Origin: Nitrospiraceae bacterium
Lineage (GTDB): Bacteria > Nitrospirota > Nitrospiria > Nitrospirales > Nitrospiraceae
NCBI GenBank assembly: GCA_025934615.1
Contig: JAICXS010000102.1
Location: 1-6,746, forward strand
Direction of reading: 5' to 3'
DNA length: 6,746 nucleotides
A model generated the notes under the pieces. It was not told the DNA's origin. It searched no databases and saw only the letters and a program-made list of their open reading frames with translations. Within the stretch, counting starts at the first letter, position 1; every line of letters begins with the position of its first letter. Positions 1 to 6,435 of this stretch are shown here, in pieces. A program made the translations under genes and the position numbers.

Positions 1-1
1 G

Positions 2-862
2 ATTAAAGGCGTGGGGCCGATACTCGACGATATTCCGTGGGCCGACCGCGATTTATTCGACATGGCGGGGGAGTTGGCCACCCCGATGGTGCCCTCGTTG
101 CCCACTCCGTTCGTCACTACCAATGCCGGCCGCGGATGTCCATTCAAATGCAACTTTTGTCAGCCGGCCGAGCGGGCGGTGTTTGGGAATCGCGTCAAAA
201 TGCGGAGCCAGCGGAATGTCATCGAGGAACTGCGGTATCTCAAGCAACGATTTAAATTCCGCTCCTGGATGGCGCACGACGACTTATTCTTTATCAATCA
301 TCGATGGTCGCGTGAATTTTGTACACAATATAAAGCCGCCGGCTTCATTGAGCCGTACATCTGCCAAATGCGCGTGGATCTGATCTGCCGATATCCCGAT
401 GTCATTCAACAAATGGCCGAGAGCGGCTTGGCGTGGGCCATGATCGGATTCGAAAGCGGGAGCCAGCGCATCCTGGATATGTTCGAGAAAGAGACGACGG
501 TCGAGGAGAATCTGAAGGCGGCCGAGATCTGTAAGGAATACGGCGTCAAGGTTTGGGCGAATATTATGTTCGGGGCGCCGACGGAGACACGGACGGAGGT
601 GACGGAGACGGTTCGCATGGTCTGGAAGATTAGGCCGGATCATTTGAGCACGAGTTTTTTTACGCCGACGCCAGGCAGCGGGATGGCCGACGAAATGGAG
701 AAAAAAGGACTGACGATGGTGGACGCCTACAATGGTTCCTGCCGTACGCCCAACGCGGCCAAGGTCAAAGATGTGGACTACGAATGGCTGACACGCGCCA
801 TTGCCCTGGCCTACCAAGGCGGCGAGGAAGAAAAACTTCTGGCGCTGGCGGGACAACATTGA
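2..862 (+). CDS. B12-binding-type radical SAM protein, 5'-truncated
   Basis: The reading frame is open to the left edge, so the true start lies before the window. A GTG at 11 is in frame but sits in the linker just before the catalytic domain and is probably not the start. The visible part is the radical SAM barrel. The Fe-S cluster motif is C-PFK-C-NF-C with codons at 137-158, the canonical CX3CX2C that binds the [4Fe-4S] cluster cleaving S-adenosylmethionine. A glycine-rich GFESGS segment near codon 147 (counting from the GTG) fits SAM binding, and TPTPGSG near codon 220 matches the barrel end in this family. The pre-cluster linker (DDIPWADRDLFDM) resembles the one joining an N-terminal cobalamin-binding domain to the barrel in COG1032 proteins, so that domain is expected upstream. 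Substrate unknown; the neighbouring glycosyltransferases suggest a sugar or glycan (inference). The C-terminus appears complete, ending in TGA at 860-862. Radical SAM membership is nearly certain; the B12 class is likely. Confidence 0.9.
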   Translation: MKGVGPILDDIPWADRDLFDMAGELATPMVPSLPTPFVTTNAGRGCPFKCNFCQPAERAVFGNRVKMRSQRNVIEELRYLKQRFKFRSWMAHDDLFFINHRWSREFCTQYKAAGFIEPYICQMRVDLICRYPDVIQQMAESGLAWAMIGFESGSQRILDMFEKETTVEENLKAAEICKEYGVKVWANIMFGAPTETRTEVTETVRMVWKIRPDHLSTSFFTPTPGSGMADEMEKKGLTMVDAYNGSCRTPNAAKVKDVDYEWLTRAIALAYQGGEEEKLLALAGQH

Positions 863-929
863 GAGAGCTTGTGCTGCATGGACTGCGAAGCAATGATGAA
901 AGATTCCATACTTCGTGAGTGTCAGCACG

Positions 930-946
930 TCCGTAGGAGAGACGGA
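930..946 (+). other. Small stem-loop with a purine-rich loop
   Basis: TCCGT at 930-934 can pair with ACGGA at 942-946 around the loop AGGAGAG (935-941). The stem is only 5 bp, so it could be chance. Its 3' arm is also part of a 7-base segment (940-946, AGACGGA) perfectly complementary to TCCGTCT at 980-986. The two pairings exclude each other. This is direct base-pair reading; any regulatory role is inference. Confidence 0.3.
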
Positions 947-988
947 ACCACAGGCGTAGCTTTGCGTTGCGTCGAGGCGTCCGTCTGC

Positions 989-1017
989 CCGAAAACGCGG
1001 CCCGGGGCCTTTTTCGG
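989..1017 (+). terminator. Hairpin with T-run: candidate rho-independent terminator or attenuator
   Basis: CCGAAAA (989-995) is a perfect inverted repeat of TTTTCGG (1011-1017). Inside it GGCC (999-1002) pairs with GGCC (1006-1009) around the loop CGG. The GC-rich inner stem is followed immediately by five Ts (1010-1014), and four As precede it on the other arm, so the element could terminate transcription in either direction. It lies 127 bp after the upstream stop codon and only about 10 bp before the ribosome site of the next gene. A plain terminator for the first gene would be expected nearer its stop and would need a promoter downstream of it, for which there is no room. An attenuator or leader structure in front of the large gene is therefore at least as plausible. 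The structure is seen; its function is inferred. Confidence 0.55.
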
Positions 1018-1026
1018 CACTCGCTC

Positions 1027-1032
1027 AAGGAG
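1027..1032 (+). promoter_or_regulatory. Shine-Dalgarno site of the large fusion gene
   Basis: AAGGAG ends 5 bases before the ATG at 1038. It is the best ribosome-binding match in the window and fixes the start of the 1390-codon gene. That start also places the first beta strand of the B12-type domain (RIGLINTP) right at the N-terminus, as usual in the family. Confidence 0.8.
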
Positions 1033-1037
1033 ATGAG

Positions 1038-4000
1038 ATGCGCATTGGACTAATCAACACTCCCTCCCTTTCCCGCCGACCCATCAGCCGGAGCATGGCA
1101 GGCGGGTTGGGATTCGACGGGCATGATCAGATGTTGCTGCCCCCATTGGACCTGGCCATTTTAGCGGCATCCCTTCAGGCCGCGGGAGACACCGTCGAAC
1201 TCATCGATGCGGATCCGTTGCGCTTGGATGCAGCGGGCGTCTTCGCTGCATTAGTCGATGTCGAATGGCATACGTTAATCGCCACCGTGTCCCTTCCGAC
1301 CATAGATGAAGATGCGGCGTTCCTTTCCGAACTCCAGAAACGCCATCCCCGGACGATGATTATCGGAAAGACAATGGTTCGAGATCAGCAGGTATTGGAG
1401 ACGCTGCTCAAGAAGAGTGGAGCCGATCTCATTCTCCATGGCGAGGCGGATCTCACGATTGGCGACATCATACGAGGACAGAGCCGCGGCGGAACGGCGT
1501 GGCTTGAGTCGGAAGAGACCGGAAGCGCCAGAGTATTCCGGTTCGATGCCGGAGAGCTGGTTCACGATCTCAATCAATTGCCCGTGCCGGCTCGCGACCT
1601 GTTACCGAACGATCGGTATGTGTACCCCTTACTCGGTACGCCGGTGGCCACATTGCAAACCAGCCGAGGGTGTCCGTATCCGTGCGGGTACTATTGTCCC
1701 TATCCACTCGTCGAAGGCGTGAAGTGGCGATCGCAGTCTCCCGAGCGAATTGCGGCCGAATTAAAGGACGTAGTCGAGCGCTTGCGAATCACGAAGATCT
1801 ACTTTCGAGACGCGACGTTCACACTGAATCAGGAACGGATCACCCGTCTGTGCGAACTCATCATCGCGGCAGGCTGGCGATTGGAATGGATGTGTGAGAC
1901 TCGGGTGGATTGCCTGGGGGATGAACTACTGCAGAAGATGCGCGCCGCAGGCTGCGTCGGCATCCTGATCGGGGTGGAAACCGGCGACGAAGAGGTGATG
2001 CAGCACCGCGACGGGAAAAAGGGATTGACCGTTCCAAAGCTTGCCCATGTCCGGCGTACGGCAATGGAACTTGGCATTCGCCTCCATTTCCTGCTGATCG
2101 TCGGGCTGCCGAAAGAAACGCGCGAGTCGATTGTGGCCACTTACGACCTCATCCAACGCTACAAGCCCGATACGATCGGGGTGACGATCATCACGCCGTA
2201 TCCCGGCACGCCGCTGTACGAAGAGGGAACACGCGCCGGCTGGATCGATTCACAGCAATGGGAGGATTACGGGGGGCATCAAGCGCCCATGCATACCCCC
2301 AATCTCTCACGCGAGGAACTTCTTGCCGGTAAGCGGTTCTTGGAAGACGGATTTGCCATTCTGCAGCGGCGGCAGGTCGGCGGGCATTCGCGACCGCTTG
2401 AGGCGATGGCGGCTCAACATTACGAACAGCTCTTGCGTTGGGCGTATCGGCTCGATGAACCGATGCGTAAACTTCGACAGATCGTGAACGAGCTTGGAGA
2501 GGCGAATGGTTCGGAGATAACCGCGCCAAACATCAAGGCCCAGTCCCAGGCCCAGCTTCCGACTATGTTGCAGGAGAATGGGGTTGGAGCCAAGACGATC
2601 AGTGTCGTCATCCCGACGTACAACCGTCAATCGATCCTCCGAAAAACGCTGCTTGCCTATGCCTCGCAAACCATTGCGCCGGAAGAGTTCGAGATCATCG
2701 TCGTGGATGACGGCTCCAACGATGATACTGTGGCCATGATGAAGCGGTTCAAGGCGCCATTTGCCTTGCGGGTGTTGACCCAGGCCCACCAGGGCGCCAA
2801 CGCGGCGAGAAACTTGGCAATCCGTTCAGCGAGCGGCGAAGTGATTCTTATTACGGGCGATGACATGATTCCAGAACCGGCGTTTCTTGAAGCGCATCGT
2901 ACCTTCCATCGCCGTCATCCGGACGAACAGGACGCCATGCTGGGATTTATCGATTGGTCGCCGGAAATCACCGTGACGCCGTTCATGCGATTTCTGGTCG
3001 AGCCTGAGGGCGGACAACAGTTCGCGTTCCATGAAGTCCGCGACGGTCAGGCGGACTTTCGCTTGTTTTACACCAGCAATGTGTCCTTGAAGCGAAGCGT
3101 CATGGCGAAGCAGCCGGTTCTCTTCGATCCGGATTTCACCTATCCTGCCTATGACGACATTGAGCTGGGATACCGGTTGACTCGCCAAGGCTTGCGCCTG
3201 CATTACAATCCGCTGGCCACCACGTGCCATCACCATGCGATGACGCCGAAAGGATTTGTGAACCGGCAACGCAAGGCGGGTCACATGGCCGTTGTTCTGG
3301 CGCGCAAGCATCCCGAACTCTCCGCCACAATCCTGGATATCGACCGGATCATAAGCAGGCCGGCCGGGGAGTCGGAGGTCCTGCTTCATAATCTGCTCGC
3401 TGCGGTTGTGGAACTTGAGAAGCCGCAGTTGGCGGCGCTTCAACCGATTCGCGTCAATGCACGTGGGTTCGATGCGCATTACACGAAGGGGATTCTCTAT
3501 CCCGTGTATCAAGCGCTGTTGCAAGCCGCCTATGCCACGGGGGTGCGTGAGGCGATAAACTCCATGCCCCAACCGAGCACTGACACCAATAAGCAGTATG
3601 CCGCCACCATCATTATTCCCGTCTTCAATAAGCTGGAATTGACGCAGCAGTGTCTGACTCATCTGGCCGAGGTGACGCACGGCGTCGAATACGAAGTGAT
3701 TGTCGTGGACAATGGGTCAAGCGACGGTACCAGGGAATTTCTGGCGACACTCGGGGGCGATGTGCAGATCATTCACAACCAGGAGAACGCGGGTTTCGCA
3801 AAAGCGTGTAATCAAGGGGCTCGAGCGGCGCGGGGACGATATTTGGTCTTTCTCAATAACGATACAATTCCGCTACAAGGATGGCTCACGGCCTTGGTTG
3901 ATGAAGCAAATGCCCATCCGGACGTGGCCGCCGTCGGCAGTAAATTGCTGTATGCCGACGGCACAATTCAACATGCGGGGGTCGCGTTCTCTCGAGTCTT

Positions 4001-5210
4001 CCTGTCGCCGTTTCATGTGTACAGGCTCTTCCCGGCGGACGCTCCTGTGGTCAATCGGCGTCGAGAATTTCAGGCCGTGACGGCCGCTTGTATGTTGGTC
4101 CGGCGGGAGCGCTTTGAAGCAGTCGATGGATTTGACGAAGGATATCGGAATGGATTCGAGGATGTAGACCTGTGCTTAAAGATGCGCGAACGGGGAGGCC
4201 GCATTGTCTACCAGCCCAAGAGCGTGCTCTATCATCTTGAAAGCCAGACACCGGGGCGAAAGCAGTCCGAGCGTGAGAACGGACAGCGGCTTTTGAGCCG
4301 TTGGGGACATCACTGGTGGCTGGTCGATGAAGACGCGATTTGTGTGCCGGATGGGTACGTGTATAGAAGCGTGGTGGAGCGCGGCTTGATTACGGTGCAT
4401 TTGGAAATGTTACGCGATTCGGACGAGCGGCGTCGGTGGGCGCGTGTCGCCGCGGTGCAGCGATTCGCACAGGAGCGCAATGGAGAGGAAGTGAAGGCGT
4501 TGTTAGCTTACGTGCATGAGTGGCCGGAAGACTCGAGCGTGCTCCGATGGGGCGCGTATCTTTGTGAAGCGCTTGGTGCACCTCATGCGGCAGAGTCCTT
4601 GTGGAAACGGGCGCTGATTCTCGAAGAAGCGCCCGATGCGAGGTCGGCACTCGCACGGTTGGCGTTGGAGCAGGGGCAATTGAACAATGCCCAAGGGCAC
4701 CTCGATGTCTTGCTGACCCATAAGCCCGAGCATGGCGAAGGTTGGCTCTTGCGAGGCATTCTCCACATGCAACAAAAAGCCTATGCCGACGCGACTACGG
4801 CATTCGAAGCGGCCCTGCGGCACGGAGGCAATGCCCGCAAGGCGCGAATGGGAGGCGGGATGGCGGCGCTGGGGCAAGGGATGTCGGATCATGCATGGAT
4901 GCAGTTTAGCGAGGTCCTGAGGCTGCATCCCGATGATTCCGAAGCCATGCATTGGTTGCTCCGCACGGGCACCGTCCTTCAGCGTTGGCCGGCACTGTTC
5001 GATCTGCTCCGGCGTTTTGTCCAGCGCAATCCCGGCGATCTCTCGATGCAGTTTGCATTGGCCGGGGTATCGCTGCGCCTGGGTCGTCATGACGTGGCCC
5101 GTGCTCAATATGATGCCGTGCGGTTGCTCGATCCGGCTTATGATGGATTGCAGGATCTCGCCAAAGCGCTTGATGCGCACGATGCCTGTGTGACGCCTTA
5201 TGCCGGATGA
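1038..5210 (+). CDS. B12-type radical SAM / GT2 / GT2 / TPR fusion protein
   Basis: A 1390-residue cytoplasmic-looking protein with no signal peptide or membrane segment. Residues 1-180 resemble the cobalamin-binding Rossmann domain of COG1032 radical SAM proteins (PPLDLAILAASLQAAG), but there is no DxHxxG motif, and the usual GG-x-H stretch reads GKTM near residue 110. Residues 205-440 are a radical SAM barrel whose cluster cysteines are C212, C216 and C220, a CX3CX3C spacing instead of CX3CX2C; GVETGD fits the SAM-binding strand. A linker with an AGGCCCAG direct repeat (2536-2543 and 2548-2555) leads to a GT2 domain at 520-760 (DDGS 557-560, D608-D609 in GDDM as the metal site, DDIE 706-709). 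A second, rhamnosyltransferase-like GT2 domain spans 854-1080 (DNGS 891-894, NND 940-942, FEDVD 1040-1044). Residues 1155-1385 are helical TPR-like repeats. The end overlaps the next gene by 11 bp. Both transferase domains keep their key acidic residues and look active. Probable role: modify and polymerise sugars for flagellin or surface glycan (inference). Confidence 0.9.
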   Translation: MRIGLINTPSLSRRPISRSMAGGLGFDGHDQMLLPPLDLAILAASLQAAGDTVELIDADPLRLDAAGVFAALVDVEWHTLIATVSLPTIDEDAAFLSELQKRHPRTMIIGKTMVRDQQVLETLLKKSGADLILHGEADLTIGDIIRGQSRGGTAWLESEETGSARVFRFDAGELVHDLNQLPVPARDLLPNDRYVYPLLGTPVATLQTSRGCPYPCGYYCPYPLVEGVKWRSQSPERIAAELKDVVERLRITKIYFRDATFTLNQERITRLCELIIAAGWRLEWMCETRVDCLGDELLQKMRAAGCVGILIGVETGDEEVMQHRDGKKGLTVPKLAHVRRTAMELGIRLHFLLIVGLPKETRESIVATYDLIQRYKPDTIGVTIITPYPGTPLYEEGTRAGWIDSQQWEDYGGHQAPMHTPNLSREELLAGKRFLEDGFAILQRRQVGGHSRPLEAMAAQHYEQLLRWAYRLDEPMRKLRQIVNELGEANGSEITAPNIKAQSQAQLPTMLQENGVGAKTISVVIPTYNRQSILRKTLLAYASQTIAPEEFEIIVVDDGSNDDTVAMMKRFKAPFALRVLTQAHQGANAARNLAIRSASGEVILITGDDMIPEPAFLEAHRTFHRRHPDEQDAMLGFIDWSPEITVTPFMRFLVEPEGGQQFAFHEVRDGQADFRLFYTSNVSLKRSVMAKQPVLFDPDFTYPAYDDIELGYRLTRQGLRLHYNPLATTCHHHAMTPKGFVNRQRKAGHMAVVLARKHPELSATILDIDRIISRPAGESEVLLHNLLAAVVELEKPQLAALQPIRVNARGFDAHYTKGILYPVYQALLQAAYATGVREAINSMPQPSTDTNKQYAATIIIPVFNKLELTQQCLTHLAEVTHGVEYEVIVVDNGSSDGTREFLATLGGDVQIIHNQENAGFAKACNQGARAARGRYLVFLNNDTIPLQGWLTALVDEANAHPDVAAVGSKLLYADGTIQHAGVAFSRVFLSPFHVYRLFPADAPVVNRRREFQAVTAACMLVRRERFEAVDGFDEGYRNGFEDVDLCLKMRERGGRIVYQPKSVLYHLESQTPGRKQSERENGQRLLSRWGHHWWLVDEDAICVPDGYVYRSVVERGLITVHLEMLRDSDERRRWARVAAVQRFAQERNGEEVKALLAYVHEWPEDSSVLRWGAYLCEALGAPHAAESLWKRALILEEAPDARSALARLALEQGQLNNAQGHLDVLLTHKPEHGEGWLLRGILHMQQKAYADATTAFEAALRHGGNARKARMGGGMAALGQGMSDHAWMQFSEVLRLHPDDSEAMHWLLRTGTVLQRWPALFDLLRRFVQRNPGDLSMQFALAGVSLRLGRHDVARAQYDAVRLLDPAYDGLQDLAKALDAHDACVTPYAG

Positions 5211-6435
5211 TGCCGTACGCCGTGGACTTGTCGTTCAATTGGCACGCCTCGGGGATCTCGTGCAATCGCTTCCTGCCATTGCGTCTCTGAATGCGCAGGC
5301 CACAATGACTGTCCTGGATCTTCTCTGTCCCGCTCCATTAGGCTCGATCGGCTCGTGTATCGCCGGCATCGAGCGAGTGCTTGCCTGGGAAGTCGAGCGT
5401 TGGCGCATGTGGGCCGATCGGTGGGCGTCTGCACGCGAAGAGACACTTACTGAAATTGAGACATATTTAAAAATGCTCATTCCAACGCTGTATACCACGG
5501 CGTTCAATCTCAATCAGCATAGCCGATCTATGCTCGTTGCGACGCTCGCGAGCCGGCAAGTGCTAGGCCCGGGAGATCATGGTCCATTGGCCAAAGATCT
5601 TCCACCCTGGGCGGGATATCTGCGCGGCGTGGTGCGTAATCGTGACCGCAACAGGGTGCATCTTGCCGATGTCTTTTGCGGACTGTGCGGAGTCATGCCG
5701 CCGGGGACGGCGCCTCATCTCCGCCTTCCGCCGACGATCGTGCCTGACGACTTATCGCCAGTTGGAACAACAGAAGGGCCCTGGGTCGCTGTCATCGTCG
5801 GCGCCGGCGATGCGGCACGGTGCGTACCGTTGACAATCTGGCGCGAATGGATTCGCGTGTTTCTCAGCGCCAGCCGAGATGGGCAAGTTGTCCTGATCGG
5901 CAGCGAGGGAGAACGCGAACGTGCCTACGGGATTCAGGATGGAATGTCTTCTCTCTCCCTAGGCCGTGTCTGGGATGCGACAGGACGTACGACATTGGTC
6001 CAAACTGCGGCGCTACTCAGCCGTTGTCAATGGGTAATAGGGAGCGATACCGGCCCTTTGCATCTCGGCACTGCAGTCGGGGCACGCGCGATGGGATTGT
6101 ACTTTGCCCGGGCACGCGTCCATGAGACGGGGCCTTATGGTGAAGGACATTGGACGTGGCAAGCGAAACCGAGATCAGGGCGAGAGACGAGAGGCGACGG
6201 GCGAGAAGGCGTGAGAGTGGAGCAGATTGACCGGTGGCCGATCGCCGAGAGTGTGCGGTTGATTGTCGATGAACGGACTGAACAGTGTGACGGATGGACC
6301 CTCTGGCGAAGTTCTCTCGATCGCTGGGGTGTGTACCAGATGGCGAAAGGCATATTTGAAGATTCCGGCGAACGACGTGAAGACGTGTGGCGTCGTTTGT
6401 ATCGTCCCCGTGCCCTTGAAGGCGTCGTTTCATGA
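5200..6435 (+). CDS. Glycosyltransferase family 9 (heptosyltransferase-like)
   Basis: A 411-residue protein with the two-Rossmann GT-B plan of ADP-heptose:LPS heptosyltransferases. Near the N-terminus, LVVQLARLGDLVQSLPAI (residues 10-27) matches the family signature; D19 corresponds to the catalytic aspartate of WaaC. GSDTGPLHL (281-289) is the donor-binding motif of the C-terminal half. The strand VAVIVGAG starts that half, but the following stretch (DAARCVPL) is a weak match to the usual basic donor-contact segment, so the donor may not be ADP-heptose. The middle (FNLNQHSRS, then PWAGYLRGVVRNR) is typical of GT9 proteins in flagellar glycosylation loci rather than of core-LPS enzymes (recalled, not searched). 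Residues 323-339 are an Arg/Gly/Glu-rich insert encoded by a degenerate short repeat, and the tail after about 340 is longer than usual for the family. The ATG lies 11 bp inside the previous gene without a clear ribosome site, implying translational coupling. Confidence 0.88.
   Translation: MPDDAVRRGLVVQLARLGDLVQSLPAIASLNAQATMTVLDLLCPAPLGSIGSCIAGIERVLAWEVERWRMWADRWASAREETLTEIETYLKMLIPTLYTTAFNLNQHSRSMLVATLASRQVLGPGDHGPLAKDLPPWAGYLRGVVRNRDRNRVHLADVFCGLCGVMPPGTAPHLRLPPTIVPDDLSPVGTTEGPWVAVIVGAGDAARCVPLTIWREWIRVFLSASRDGQVVLIGSEGERERAYGIQDGMSSLSLGRVWDATGRTTLVQTAALLSRCQWVIGSDTGPLHLGTAVGARAMGLYFARARVHETGPYGEGHWTWQAKPRSGRETRGDGREGVRVEQIDRWPIAESVRLIVDERTEQCDGWTLWRSSLDRWGVYQMAKGIFEDSGERREDVWRRLYRPRALEGVVS
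6180..6217 (+). repeat. Degenerate purine-rich short repeat inside the GT9 gene
   Basis: The + strand runs through imperfect units of 7-9 bases built on GCGAGAG: GCGAGAGAC, GAGAG, GCGACGG, GCGAGAAG, GCGTGAGAG. There are almost no Ts on this strand. The segment stays in frame and encodes residues rich in Arg, Gly and Glu between the conserved donor-binding half and the C-terminal tail. It looks like a decayed microsatellite-type insertion, probably a surface loop; this interpretation is inference. Confidence 0.5.
6418..6422 (+). promoter_or_regulatory. Shine-Dalgarno site of the Maf-like gene
   Basis: GAAGG lies 9 bases before the ATG at 6432, inside the last codons of the GT9 gene. It supports 6432 as the start over the in-frame ATG two codons later at 6438, which would be 15 bases away. 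Confidence 0.5.

Noticed and set aside
11..13. GTG as the real start of the first gene
   Set aside because: The frame is open upstream to the window edge, no ribosome site is visible, and starting here would remove the B12-type domain expected before this linker.
4..22. TAAA followed by GCCGATA, resembling a flagellar sigma-28 promoter
   Set aside because: The spacing is about 8 bases instead of about 15, and the site lies inside an open reading frame that continues upstream.
284..928. Minus-strand frame of 214 codons opposite the first gene and the start of the gap
   Set aside because: Arg/His/Leu-rich composition typical of an antisense shadow, with no family motif and no convincing ribosome site.
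863..1037. A known riboswitch (cobalamin or c-di-GMP) in the gap, given B12-type genes nearby
   Set aside because: I find none of the conserved core sequences of those classes; only simple inverted repeats can be supported.
2826..3680. Long minus-strand frame (284 codons) opposite the fusion gene
   Set aside because: It lies wholly opposite well-supported GT2 coding sequence, shows no recognisable motif, and its openness follows from the GC-rich codon bias of the + strand gene.
4503..5180. Minus-strand frame of 225 codons opposite the TPR region
   Set aside because: Antisense shadow of a helical repeat region with no recognisable domain.
5207..5212. Overlapping ATGATG as alternative starts for the GT9 gene
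   Set aside because: Neither ATG (5207 or 5210) is in frame with the GT9 protein; only the ATG at 5200 is.
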